A stretch of DNA of 64,000 nt, taken from the NCBI GenBank assembly GCA_032158295.1, contig CM063258.1, positions 6,652,583 through 6,716,582 on the forward strand, given 5' to 3'. The first letter of the stretch is position 1. Every line of letters begins with the position of its first letter. Positions 35,507-46,915 of the stretch are shown piece after piece. Both the position numbers and the translations under genes were made by a program. This DNA comes from Pycnopodia helianthoides. Its lineage: Eukaryota > Echinodermata > Asteroidea > Forcipulatida > Asteriidae. Below the pieces are notes generated by a model, which saw only the letters and a program-made list of their open reading frames with translations, was not told the DNA's origin and did not search any database.

Positions 35507-35840
35507 AGGCCCTGTACACTATTGGTAAGATCGAAAAACACAATGTTCACAGATTCACACATAACTTACATGATTTAAAGTAAGTAATGGTAGAAAGAGC
35601 TCCTTAAAATATTTCTGCCTAAAATGCTATCGTTTCTGAGAAACGAGTAAAACAATAGTAATTATCGCGCGCGATAATTTGAAAAAACAGAAAACACATA
35701 AGATCTCTTTTCACTATTTTCTCGTGACCTCGATGACCAATTGAGCTCAAACTTTCACAGGTTTGTTTGTTCATGCATATGTTGAATCACACAAAATGTG
35801 AACACTGATTTTGAGCCGTTACCAAAAGTGTACAATACCT
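35507..35840 (+). mobile_element. Family B element, copy 2
   Basis: TTAA at 35503-35506 and 35841-35844. A perfect 20-base central palindrome AATTATCGCGCGCGATAATT sits at 35660-35679. Confidence 0.92.
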
Positions 35841-36061
35841 TTAAAGAAAATGTTTGGGGGTAACACTTTTATGATTCAATCAAAGGTCTGCAATTTTTGT
35901 GCATCATTGCCACCTCACATTATGCGTGTGACTTTCTACCTGATCTCAGTTCTTTCAGAGGTCATGGTTAATTAAGATTGATACACTTGTAGTTGATGAG
36001 CTGAAGCAGGTTGAATGATTGTGACATCTGGAAGAAGGAGTGGACAGTTTTGGATCATGTG

Positions 36062-37000
36062 TTAGGATTAGTGATGATTGATTGACCCGGGGTCAAATTG
36101 ACCCAGTTTGGATTGCACATTGACCTACGCACTTGTATCTGGGACCATGCAGGAGTTTGACGATCGATTGCCCTTGGTCAAACTGACTCAGTTTGGACCT
36201 CATTTTGAACTATGTACCTGTGACCATGCAACAGTATGATGATTGATTGACCCGGGTCAAACTGACTCAGTTTGGACCTCATTTTGAACTGCATACATGT
36301 GACCATGCAACAGTATGATGATTGATTGACCCGGGTCAAACTGACTCAGTTTGGACCTCATTTTGAACTGCATACCTGTGACCATGCAACAGTATGATGA
36401 TTGATTGACCCGGGTCAAACTGACTCAGTTTGGACCTCATTTTGAACTGCATACCTGTGACCATACAACAGTATGATGATTGATTGACCCGGATCAAACT
36501 GACTCAGTTTGGACCTCATTTTGAACTGCATACCTGTGACCATGCAACAGTATGATGATTGATTGACCTGGGTCAAACTGACTCAGTTTGGACCTCATTT
36601 TGAACTGCATACATGTGACCATGCAACAGTATGATGATTGATTGACCTGGGTCAAATTGACCCAGTTGGGATCACACATTTAACTACATACTTGAGACCG
36701 AGCAAAGAATGTGATGATTGATTGACCTGGGTCAAATTGACTCAGTTTGGACCTCATTTTGAACTGCATACATGTGACCATACAACAGTATGATGATTGA
36801 TTGACCCGGGTCAAACTGACTCAGTTTGGACCTCATTTTGAACTGCATACATGTGACCATGCAACAGTATGATGATTGATTGACCTGGGTCAAATTGACC
36901 CAGTTGGGATCACACATTTAATTACATACTTGAGACCGAGCAAAGAATGTGATGATTGATTGACCTGGGTCAAATTGACTCAGTTTGGATCACTCTTTGA
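36062..37000 (+). repeat. 79-base tandem array, about 12 units
   Basis: Core GATGATTGATTGACCCGGGT, CAAACTGACTCAGTTTGGAC, CTCATTTTGAACTGCATAC, GTGACCATGCAACAGTAT. The central units are nearly identical. Two units (about 36655-36715 and 36893-36955) carry a variant, CAGTTGGGATCACACATTT and GAGACCGAGCAAAGAATGTG, repeated at a fixed interval. That indicates a three-unit higher-order repeat. Short open frames are artefacts. Confidence 0.9.
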
Positions 37001-37828
37001 ACAACTGACTGCCCAAGCAAGACCGGGATCAAGACATTTGGTCTAAGACCCAAGAGATGAAGATTTAAGATGTTTGACTTAACAGACAAAGTTTAGCAAA
37101 ATGACGTGTTAGGCAACATTGTTGTTAACCCCCAACCCCCCCCCCACCCCCAACAAAAAAAACTCTGGTCTGAAATTTTGAAATTGAGGCATGGAGACTA
37201 TCCTTTTAAAAGTGAAATTCATAAATGTTAAGAAGTAATTTAAAAATCACAATTATATCTAACATTTAATATTATATGTAGTCTCTTTGATGTTCTCGGC
37301 TTTATGTACCTTTGATGACCAAAATATAAAGTTTCTCCTTCTCCTCATGTACTTACATGTACAACCCTTTTTGAAACAATGAATATTACATACAAATTCT
37401 AAGCAGTTTCTCTGATTATTCAATGTCTCATGAGGAAATCATTCAACCATGGACGTGTCCTGTAAATCAGCCATCTTGGAAACTAAACCAAACCGAGCGA
37501 AAAACTGATATTGGCCAGCAAAATTAGGTTACATGTACCGCAATCACCAAACTCGCGAAAAACACTCAACCACTCAGTCTCAGTAACTGCGTAAATATAA
37601 ATGCATCCTAGCAAATTGACTTACATGCAACTGTCATATTGAAGTGTATGAATCCACAGAAAATCCTGCTTTATTTGTAGCGATGCAGAGATCGGTTTAA
37701 AAAAAAACAATTAGGAACCAAGAAGAAGAAATTGTAAAAAAAAAATGCAAATAAATTTATATTGAGCTTTAATTATGAAGTAGCCATTTATAACCTGTAT
37801 TGGCCCCTCAGACCATAGAGCGTATGAA

Positions 37829-38114
37829 CCATAGAGTTATATATAAGAACTAGAGGGCGCACTGGCAATACTGCGTGCACAAACGCGCCGGGACCGCAAG
37901 GAAACACGAGCGCCATTTTTTAGAAGGCAAAATTGAGTACGAAGTATACGATGTGTGTATGGAAAATGCACGCATCACGCGCTCGGTGTTCATGTTGTTG
38001 TTTTGCGTACAGTAAAGTAATGGTAGTGGTACTTAAAACATGGCCGCACCACCTGCGCGACGAGTCACGTAACTTGGCTAGTGCGCCCTCTAGTTCTTCT
38101 ATATAACTCTATGG
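37829..38114. mobile_element. Inverted-repeat element with TATGAA target duplication
   Basis: Ends CCATAGAGTTATATATAAGA ACTAGAGGGCGCAC and GTGCGCCCTCTAGTTCTTCT ATATAACTCTATGG. Flanked by TATGAA at 37823-37828 and 38115-38120. The centre is GC-richer and contains GCGCCATTTTT and ATGGCCGC words. 286 bases. Confidence 0.87.
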
Positions 38115-38239
38115 TATGAACACACTGTGCGTTGTACGTTTAATAGTTAGTGTAGAGGTTTTTTTTACTTGTTCACCGCTTTCCACTTGACTGCTTCTGT
38201 TACACCAGTATACCTGTTTATGTGTGTTGTGTTATCCTT

Positions 38240-38335
38240 TAGCCGGCGAGAAAGACTCTGCTAGGGTCGAAACGTCAGGCCACTAACTATTTTTTTTGCA
38301 ATTATACCATAGGTCCTTTTGGCTGGTAAGCTAAT
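38240..38335 (+). mobile_element. Repeat J (GAAACGTCAGGCC), copy 1
   Basis: GAGAAAGACTCTGCTAGGGT CGAAACGTCAGGCCACTAAC..TTTTGCAATTATACCATAGG TCCTTTTGGCTGGTAAGC. Non-coding repeat; class not known. Confidence 0.7.
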
Positions 38336-39177
38336 TCTATAAACATATATAAACTAGTAGTAGTAGTAGGGGAGATGGCCTTAACTTTCGATCCAAACCA
38401 GACCTTCGTCAGAGGCATACACAAGCACAAACGAAAACATATCCATTTACATCCAAAATAGAGAAGCAAAGAATAATGGGAAGGGCATCCAGAAAAAAGA
38501 GGGAAAATTAAAGCCAATCAAAGTTATTAATTTACAAACAGTGGAATGGCTAAGAACCAATATATTTTTTTTTTAACTGACACACAAAGAGCCTTTATTG
38601 TCCATGATACGAAGGAGGCTATTTCTTTTTTCTTTTTTCTTTTTTTTTTCTTTTTTTGGGGGGGGGGGCAGGGGCTTAATAATACTCGCCATATTGCAAA
38701 CATTTTGTGTTAGTAATTGACATTCACTGCGCCCGCATTGATCTGCAGGCTGATAGATTACACAGCCCTGCGTTGACCAACCTCTGAATATTTCTTGTCA
38801 GTTCACATTTGAAGTGAGGCGTGACCCTGAATTTATGGGCACACATGATGCAGGATGAACATAGGCCGACCTAAATTTACAATTCACTGGCAGGATTGGG
38901 TGACCTAATTTTCATTGATGATGATCTCTAGCCTGCTTTACATGTGCCAGGGCAACATGTAAATAAATCATTTGCATGCCCTCCCTTCCTCCCTCCCCCC
39001 CCCCAAAAAAAAAACTGTTATAAAATCAGGTAAGCGATCAGGATCTGAACTTGGAACTTATGGGGGTCCCTGGTTAGATTTTATGAAGCAAAGATGGAGT
39101 GATATCCTGTGTTGTCAGTTTGTATCATAAATGTTTGAACGTCATCGTCCGCTTCTGGTCGACTACATTAAAGGAGC
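38336..39177. other. Non-coding, low-complexity runs
   Basis: Poly-T/poly-G at 38621-38668 and C-rich at 38990-39003; otherwise nothing recognised. Confidence 0.5.
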
Positions 39178-39181
39178 ACTT

Positions 39182-39536
39182 TGCCTTCGGATTGGCCGCA
39201 TTGGGCTATAAAAGCATTTGTTATGAAATGAAGATATGGTTGGAAAGATGTTTCAAGAGAAGAGTATATTGATTCACACAAATATCCCTCGAAAATGTGT
39301 GGTTTTCCTTTTACTTCATGAATTAACGCCGTCCGCTATTTTGTGTGGAGTCCAAAATTTGGTTCTTCAAAATGGCGGACCATGTTAGTTTACAAAGTAA
39401 AAGGGAAACCACAAATTTGTTTGTTATTTGTTTGGCTCATTATATTCTACTTTAAAAACATGTTTCCAACCAATTCATTTCATATCAAATGCTTTTTATA
39501 GCCCAAAGCGGCCAAATCCAAAGGCAATGTGCCCCT
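39182..39536 (+). mobile_element. Family R TTAA element
   Basis: TTAA at 39178-39181 and 39537-39540. Terminal repeats AGGAGCACTTTGCCTTCGGA and its partner (CCAAAGGCAATGTGCCCCT). GTCCGCTATTTTG and CAAAATGGCGGAC form an inverted pair near the middle. Confidence 0.85.
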
Positions 39537-39540
39537 TTAA

Positions 39541-40787
39541 GTCACTATTCATGCTAGAGACTTCTTCTTTTGTGTTCCACTGCCACTCACAGGCAAATGC
39601 GGTTCGTGATTTTCCAGAATAGTGTATTTTATTTGAAAGACCAGAAGTGGTTGTAAGAGCTCGCTGTTTTTTTTAATTGTGCACTGTAGAATTTGTTTAA
39701 AGGTTTATGACCCATAAATATCCTGGTGGTTGTAGATTTAAAAAAAAGGTGGCCTCGCAAAATTGTTCATGTCACATCCACTAGTTAATCATGAAGATGT
39801 AATAAACCGATGGAATATATATGCATTGCATGTAGGTCTATATTGCAAATTTGCCAATTATGGTTTGACCTGAGCTGACTGATATGACCAATTAGCCAAA
39901 ACCCTTAAATTTCAGTTCAATTTGCTGCTCCGTTGCCTTTACACCAAACACGTATGTATGCCCGGCGTCCATGCCCCCCACCCCCCCCCCCCTCCGTCCC
40001 CCAGTCAGGTAATGTTTGTATACGTGGGAATTCATATCATTCATGGAACCGTGCTGATGGGAACCGATGAAATCAAGCGGACACCTTCAAGATCTTGTTG
40101 AATACCTACTACACGTATCACGTTTCCTTCATTGCGCTTTACCAATTCCCCCCATCAAGATTTGGCTGATAATTGGTTTTACTACGGCAGGTGTTGTGCT
40201 GGGTGAAGCAACGGTAGCCTTCTTTTTTTTTTACTTTTTTTTTTTTATATTTATTTATTCGGTTAGGGTTGGTTGCTCGGGTGACGTCATTGCCTGATGT
40301 CATCTTCGGTTCGTTAATAAAAAAAAAGAGTTGTGGTTTGTAGTTGGTGCCACATTGTGTCAGGGGCTTTTCAGCAGCGCGGTGAATGCGAGGCATTCAC
40401 GACCGCATTACACTAGTGAGTGGACACTCTCGCTGAGTCAACCCTTTTAGTGGATCAACGGGCACATGTTGTAGGAAAGGCATTTTGATGTTGTAACATG
40501 TCAACTTCGATGAGCGACGATGCCGACACTGTCCGAGGAGGAGTGAGGGAAAGCCAGTCATATAACACGCTTATTGTATGCCGTGGTACAGTATGCTGTT
40601 GAGATCGTTCCCTGTGTATCGTACACGACCGCTGATCGTCTTTGCTCTGTAGCCTCTCTCGTCTTCCTCACTGGTGACATTTTTAATACACTATTGGGGT
40701 TAGTTGTAGGCTGATTACATTATTCTGGTAAGTAACAGTAGGTAATTCTATGGATTTATATCGGGTTTAATCAGACATCTTTGCCCG
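39541..40787. other. Non-coding; repeat-free from about 40300
   Basis: Poly-C at 39980-39992. 40330-40720 is GC-richer and unique. GATGACGT-type words near 40282-40305. Confidence 0.4.
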
Positions 40788-41435
40788 TGAACGTAATGCT
40801 GTTTCAATTCTTTAGCTAGCATTTGAAACATAAAAATGTGTGGGTGCTTCTTTAGAACACTACCAAGTAGTAAACCATGGGGTAACGTAATGCTGTTTCA
40901 ACTCTTTAACTAGCATTGAAACATAAAAAATGTACACAGGTGCTTTCTTTAGACCACTATCAAGGGATAAACCACCGGGTAACGTAATGCTGTTTCAACT
41001 TCAGAATGCCGTTAGCTAGCGCACTTGCAACTTGAAAACCAGAAATGTGTTCGTGAACATAATGCTGTTTCAACTCTTCAGTTAGCATTTGAAACGTAAA
41101 AATGTACATGGGTGCTTTCTGAAGAACACTATCAAGTAATAAAGGACTTGGTAACGTAATGCTGTTTCAACTTTAGAATGCCGTGAGCTAGCACACTTGC
41201 AAACTTGAAAATCAGATGAAATGTGTTCGTGACGATAATGCTGTTTCAACTCTTTAGTTAGCATTTGAAACGTAAAATGTACATGGGTGCTTTCTTGGAA
41301 CACTATCAAGTAATAATAAACGACTTCGGTAACGTAAATGATGTTTCAACTTATTTAGTTAGCATTTTAAACATAAATATGTACCTGCAGCTGTAATGCT
41401 GTTAACTATAGCACACTTGCAAACTTCAAAACCAG
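40788..41435 (+). repeat. Degenerate tandem array, about 90-base unit
   Basis: GTAACGTAATGCTGTTTCAA CTCTTTAGCTAGCATTTGAA ACATAAAAATGT..GGTGCTTTCTTTAGAACACT ATCAAGTA recurs about seven times, with a second unit type carrying AGAATGCCGTTAGCTAGCGC ACTTGCAA. Alternating unit types, older than the 36-kb array. Confidence 0.85.
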
Positions 41436-42334
41436 ACGTGAAATGTGTTCAAAAGGTAGATCTTGTGTTTTATCAATTTCACAGGATGAATGAAGCAACA
41501 ACTTGTTTTTGTTTTTTTTCAAATAGAAATTTTTGATTGAACAGCGTCTTGTGTTTTGCAGCAATAGGCTCCACAAAATTCATCTAAAAACACTTGATTT
41601 GGGGATAAAGTTACTTAAGCAGTAACGACTCAGTTCACACACGAAAAATAAAGAAAATAAAATAAATTGTTGTGTTCGCTGCTTGTACGCAAAGTTGGTA
41701 GCAGAATCATACAAAGTTCCAGCTGGTTCACCTTAAATTGTGTTTGTTAGCGTTGGATTATTTTGAGAAAATAGAATTAGCTGTTTTAAACTGCTTACCA
41801 ACCAAAAGGACCTATGGTATAAATGCAATAATGAGTTAGTAGGCCTGATGTTTTTTTCGACCCTAGCAGTGTCTTTCTCGAAAGCTAAATGATTGGGTTA
41901 GATTATTTCATCAGTATTGTTGGGTTTTCTTTTTTTTCATCCTTTTATGTAATATATTAGTTACATGTGTAAGAAGAGTATTGTAAAATGGCTGTCTGAA
42001 ATTCAATTTTCTGGTATCAAAAATCTTCAAGTGTACGTTATTGTTTTTTTCTAAGAGTTAGTTTATTTCCCATCCTCTAGTTTTCAATAAAAACACTACG
42101 AAGAACCTTTGACAGTTTCTTTTAAATTCTGTTTGAATTGAAACAGTGATGAACAATGGGTAAGGTTTTGTTACAGACTTTTGTGCAAATTTGTATTTGG
42201 CTCATGGTGATTTGTGGAAATTCTAATGCTATTTTTATGACTTTCCGGTATTAGGGCTTAAATTGGGGGGGGGGGAATCCACAAGACTTGCAGCTCAAAC
42301 TTTTTACTGGACCCCAAAATTTGTTACACGATAA
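41436..42334. other. Non-coding apart from repeat J copy 2
   Basis: AT-rich; nothing else recognised. Confidence 0.5.
41790..41890 (-). mobile_element. Repeat J, copy 2
   Basis: Minus-strand copy: TGCTTACCAACCAAAAGGAC CTATGGTATAAATGCA..GGCCTGATGTTTTTTTCGAC CCTAGCAGTGTCTTTCTCG. Confidence 0.7.
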
Positions 42335-42655
42335 GAATAAAGTAATAAACCACAAGGGACAGTTTCCCTTGTGGTTTATTACTTGATACTTGAAATAAAA
42401 AAGTTGCATCCCCTGAAGGTGATCCCCTGGCTACCGCTTCCCAGGTTGTCGTGAACTTGGGTGTGAACCTGGCTACACGTTGGCATATAACGGTTGTAAT
42501 GGCTTCTGACTGGCACCCCCCCCCCCCAAACAAAGATTTTAACACAATAGGGAGACCGCCAACATAGGTAAGTGCTCAGTTGGTAGAGCGCCGGCACGTT
42601 AATCCGGAGGTCGTTGGTTCACATCCCACTCTGGCCAATTTTTTTGTGTTCAACC
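42335..42655 (+). mobile_element. tRNA-derived SINE S3, copy 2
   Basis: Starts with GTAATAAACCACAAGGGAC and its immediate complement (a perfect 17-base-arm hairpin at about 42342-42382). Then GGCTTCTGACTGGCACCCCC, GGAGACCGCCAACATAGG, GTGCTCAGTTGGTAGAGCGC, GGTTCACATCCCACTCTGGCC and TGTTCAACCCC. Confidence 0.78.
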
Positions 42656-43019
42656 CCAAATTATTATAAGATAAGAATAAATGAGAAAAAAATGTAGTTT
42701 CACATTTGAACAAACACAGAGAGAAGAATTATCTCATATTTTCTGTCTTCAATACTCAACAGAATTCAAAGATATTTGATGTGACTTGAAGTCCGCATTT
42801 GAACATTTATCTCTGAAGAAAGATACACAGCGAGGTATTATAATTCCAAAACACTTAGACCGCCGGGCTTGTGCGGTCATATGTTTACTGGCCCGATGCT
42901 AAAATTACTGGCCTCTGGCATGTGGGCCAGGTGTCAATTTCGAGTAGCAGAAGTATTTCTCGGGACAGCAGGAAGATTGAATCAATGAGCTTTTAGATTA
43001 AAAGCAATCGTATTATGTG

Positions 43020-43420
43020 TTTTGTATACACCTACTGTAATTTTCCACTCAAAACTGGCCCTTTAAACCGTGGATATTTCAAAATCATATTATACGTTTT
43101 GTATTTACCAATTATGAAATTTTCCACTCAAAACTGGCCCTGTGTAACCATGGATATTTTAAAATCATATTGTACGTTTTGTATTAAATTTACCAATTAT
43201 ATAATTTTCCACTCAAAACTGGTCCTGGGTAACCATGGATATTGCAAAATCATATTGTATACGTATTATGTATATAACCAGTCATGTAATTTTCCACTCA
43301 AAACTCAGGTCCTGGGTAACCATGGATATTGCAAAATCATATTATATACGTATTAGGTGTATAACCAGTCATGTAATTTTCCACTCAAAACTGGCCCTGT
43401 GTAAGCATGTTAAAATTATC
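43020..43420 (+). repeat. Five-unit tandem repeat of 79-87 bases
   Basis: TTTTCCACTCAAAACTGG starts at 43041, 43120, 43205, 43290 and 43377, each followed by CCTGTGTAACCATGGATATT and CAAAATCATATTATACG. Neighbouring units 3-5 are the most alike. A 113-codon open frame over it is a repeat artefact. Confidence 0.9.
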
Positions 43421-43834
43421 CATTAATGATAACAATATTGTAATTTGAGAATTAAGTTGTTACTGCTGACTGCATGTGTGGCTCCCATGTTGTTGTACAT
43501 GTCCGCATACAATAACGACAAGAAAAATCAAAACAACTGCATTATTGAAGGCGATATTAAAATTTTACCGCCATGTACGTTGAGGGGGGGGGTTGGGGGT
43601 GAGGTATTATTAATTTCATTTATTATAGCGTACATGGAGAAAAGGGTCTTCTCGGATGGTTCTGTTTATATTATTACTGAGTATTAGATTGAAATAAATA
43701 TTATCAAATAAAAAATATGGTAAACAATTGTAGACTGCATAGTTAAGTAGGGAGAAGAAAAGGATTGTTCAGTTTAAATCGAAAAGGCTGACTGAGTATG
43801 AAGTTCATACCAGCATCAAATCCTCCTGAGATAT

Positions 43835-44295
43835 GGGCCCAATTTCATAGAGCTGCTTAAAGGAACATTACAGAATTGGTTTTTGCTAGTGCTAGTGTAA
43901 GCACTTTATGTAATCCACCATGTACATAAACTGACAAACCTGTAGAAGTTTGAGATCGATCGGCCATCTGAGTCAAGAGAAAATAGTGAAAACCGATTAC
44001 ACATTTGCATGAAATCATATAGATTCAACAAATGAATAAAACGCTCACTAGCGATAAACTCCAATCGGAAAATTAGTTTATTCATTTCTCATCAAATATG
44101 GCATTTCAGACAGAAATGTTTCAAGGGATGTTTTCTACTATAATCATCATTAGACCGTGTAAGTTTTATGTAAATCTGTGATCAAAAGTATATTTTACAA
44201 GTTTGTTTCTTACCAATTCTGTAATATTCCTTTATTAAGCACAAAACGTAGCTTCAAGCACAACAAAATTACGCTTACCCAAAGAAATTGGGCCC
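43835..44295. mobile_element. Repeat E, split by family A copy 11
   Basis: GGGCCCAATTTCATAGAGCT at 43835 and AGAAATTGGGCCC ending 44295 flank the A element at 43861-44231. Most of the E interior is missing. Confidence 0.8.
43861..44231 (+). mobile_element. Family A element, copy 11, nested in repeat E
   Basis: Inserted at the TTAA inside an E element (...GAGCTGCTTAA | AGGAAC ... TTCCT | TTATTAAGCAC...). The segment between TTTGCTA and GTGTAAGCAC is shortened, and the central hairpin is reduced to CGCTCACTAGCG. The right junction has three extra bases. Confidence 0.9.
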
Positions 44296-44324
44296 TGATC
44301 CGATCTGAAATAATGTCAAAGTCA

Positions 44325-44465
44325 AGAAAGATCAAGTGATAAACCACAAGGGAAACCGACTGTGGGTAAACTTTGAACAATTTGGGGTTGAACAAAGAAA
44401 AATTGACTAGAGCAGGATATGAACCAAATCCCGCTCTAGTCAATTTTATTTGTTTAACCCCAAAT
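44325..44465. mobile_element. SINE S3 remnant, rearranged
   Basis: GTGATAAACCACAAGGGAAACC, GGGGTTGAACAAAGAAAAATTGACTAGAGC and then its complement GCTCTAGTCAATTTTATTTG. The tRNA core is deleted, leaving a foldback. Confidence 0.65.
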
Positions 44466-45389
44466 AAGTGGAGAAAAAAAAGCATTCGAAGAGTAAATTT
44501 TTTTTAATTTTTATTGTTGCGATTGAAATAAGCCTGAATGCCAACAGTCACAAAATCCATTCCAAAACAGTTTCATGCACCTGTTTTTCATTGTTTAATT
44601 ATTTAATGACATTTTTAGAACAAGAGCATGAGAATTCACTTACTCTTCAGAAAAAAAAAAAAACTGTCCCTAAAAAACATACTTGTCATAATAATACAAA
44701 ATGTATCTGATATGAAATAACAAATCCTCAGTGGCTTTGTAATTTATTCAGATTTACACAAGTTATCTCATGGATATGATGTAAATTAACATATCCCTCG
44801 TTAATCTTTCATTAATTACCCATTGTTCTCAATTTATCGTATAGATACCTCTCTCTTCTCTTCAGCCGAGTTTAATGTTGACTTCGCAGAAGAAGAAAAA
44901 AATTGTGCGCATGTGGCTTTCCAATCCCCCGATGCAGTGACTTGGTTTTCCCTATAATAAATGTAATATTATTAGGTTTCCATGGAAATGGTTTGTGATT
45001 CATTAGTTCATGTTACGACGAGTACATAGTGGACGTGCATACAAAAGAAATTACGAATCCCGGACAAACAAATATGCTTTCGGACAAGCCAAATAATAAA
45101 ACACAACTGGGTCTGTACGTGCTGGTATTATGCTGAGGGGGGATGGCACACACTCAATCAATGTTTTACTTCGGCGTATGCGTTGCCTGTTAAAAAATTA
45201 TGCCGAACCAACAGCATTATTATCCAAACGTAAACCCATCTCTTAGTGGAAGTCCTTGAGATACAAATGTGACACACAGTTGGCTTTTGTTAATCTTAGT
45301 GCACACATACATTTTTCACGCGTGGTGTACAATGTACACACACGTGGTACGGTTTGTTGGCATTTTTTTTATATATTTTTTATTCCTTT

Positions 45390-45570
45390 GTCCGTAAATT
45401 AGTCGTGTGCCCCCAAAAACCATAACATCGTGCTTTTATGGGATGTGCAAGCTTTAAATAACCCCCTGTACCTTGTCCTTTGTCCGTAAATTAGTTTTGT
45501 GCTTAAAAAAAAACATAACATTGTGCTTTTCTGGGATGTGCAAGCTATAAATAACCCCCTGCACCTGCTA
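45390..45570 (+). repeat. Two-unit tandem duplication, period 92
   Basis: GTCCGTAAATTAGTCGTGTG..CATAACATCGTGCTTTTATG GGATGTGCAAGCTTTAAATA ACCCCCTG recurs 92 bases later with a few changes. Confidence 0.85.
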
Positions 45571-45969
45571 CATTCCACTTTAATAGGAATCCAGTTTTTT
45601 TTTATTTTTTATTATTCATTTGATTTGGCTATTTTTGGTCATCGCTCATCCAGGCATCAGTCATGTTGTAATTCCAGTCGGGTTATTTCATTGCTCAGGA
45701 CTGCTCACTGATTGATTAGGTGCATCTCTCCTTTCTTGGAAGATGGTCTGCGAGGAGGGTGAATGTCAGAAGTAGCGTCTCTTGTTGGGGGTGACCCTAC
45801 GCTGAGAGCGTTTCACTGAGGGGGGTTGTAATCTGCCAGGGGGTAGTACTCTGGGGCTTTTTTTAGCTTTTCTTTCCGCAGACCCATAAATTGTTGTCTC
45901 TTTATGACCAATCTATTTTAGTACATGAATGTCATTATTGAAATGCGAGGCATTGCACATGTTCATGGA

Positions 45970-45997
45970 TTTTATTTATTTATTTATTTATTTATTG
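45970..45997 (+). repeat. (ATTT)n microsatellite
   Basis: About seven TTTA units; a complementary AATA/ATAA run lies at 46265-46295, 270 bases on, flanking repeat J copy 3. Confidence 0.9.
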
Positions 45998-46087
45998 AAA
46001 AACCATATCAAGGAGGGTGGCCAATCCAGCACAGCTGATATTTTGGGGCCCTCATATTATATAAAAAATATTGTATTAAAAAAATAG

Positions 46088-46205
46088 CCTTTGAGAAAGA
46101 CTCTGCTAGGTTCGAAACGTCAGGCCACTAACTAATTTTTTGCATTTATACTACAGGTCCTTTTGGTTGGTAAGCAGTTTGCAACAGCTAATTCTATTTT
46201 CTCCA
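46088..46205 (+). mobile_element. Repeat J, copy 3
   Basis: CCTTTGAGAAAGACTCTGCT AGGTTCGAAACGTCAGGCC..GCATTTATACTACAGGTCC TTTTGGTTGGTAAGCAGTTTG CAACAGCTAATTCTATTTTC. Confidence 0.75.
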
Positions 46206-46820
46206 AAAAATATATATCAACGATAAAATACTAACAATGACAAGACTTTGGCAGAAGGTTCATACAATAAATAAATAAATAAATAAATAAACAAATATAA
46301 ATAAATTAGGACAATTACATACTAGGACAGATGGACAAAATTATACACCCCTATCAGCCAACCACGCAATAGAAAATGTGTGTTAAATATTTGAATAAAA
46401 ACAAAAAAATATATTCAATATTCTCAAATTGAAAAGGAATATGTATCATATATTTTTTGCCAAAAGAATCATCTGTTTTCAACAACGAATCGAGTGAACA
46501 GCATTATAAATATTTCATCAGATTTGTCGGTCCATGCATGGCAAGTTTATACTGGGTCAATTTTAATTGCAGCAATAAAAAAAAAAATAGGAATCAGCGA
46601 TTTTTGATCAGGGCTCTTCAAATGCTATCTTGGCTTTCATGGTACTTTGAGAGCCAGCATTTGCAAGTTCATATCAAACAAAAGTTTACTTTGGGGGATA
46701 ATTATACAAATGTACTGATCAAGAGTAAACAGATTGATAGTTGTATTTACAAAAATATATAAAAAAATCATACTTTTATTATTTATACTCACAATGATTT
46801 TTTATATTTCTTTTTTACAG

Positions 46821-46878
46821 ATTTCGGGCAAATACCCTCCCTGAAGAAACTATGAGTAGGCGGAATCGGGAATACAAA
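46821..46878 (+). CDS. Internal coding exon, TRPC-like channel C-terminal tail
   Basis: A 58-base exon preceded by a long pyrimidine tract and TTTTTTACAG and followed by GTAAGA. Only one of its three frames is open. It completes a split codon and then gives 19 residues, FRANTLPEETMSRRNREYK, ending on a codon boundary. The next exon (56170) begins in phase 0 with DVVQKLVGR. The junction creates R-x-x-x-Y-K-D-V-V-x-x-L-V-x-R, which resembles the TRPC tail segment Y-Q-E-V-M-x-x-L-V-x-R just before the coiled coil. The exon is very basic (RR, R, K). A TTAA element (family D) begins only 37 bases after the exon end, so the donor side has been colonised right up to the splice site. The channel family is inferred from the tail motif, not from this exon alone. 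Confidence 0.6.
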
Positions 46879-46915
46879 GTAAGAACTTCAATTTATTTAC
46901 CAAATACCTTTTTAA

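Larger units (their letters stand above)
44466..46087. other. Non-coding, AT-rich, with one local duplication
   Basis: Nothing else recognised besides the 45.4-kb duplication and (ATTT)n. Confidence 0.5.

Noticed and set aside
36494..36917. Two near-identical 61-codon minus-strand frames
   Set aside because: Produced by the 79-base tandem array.
43015..43356. 113-codon open frame
   Set aside because: Falls on the five-unit 79-87 base tandem repeat.
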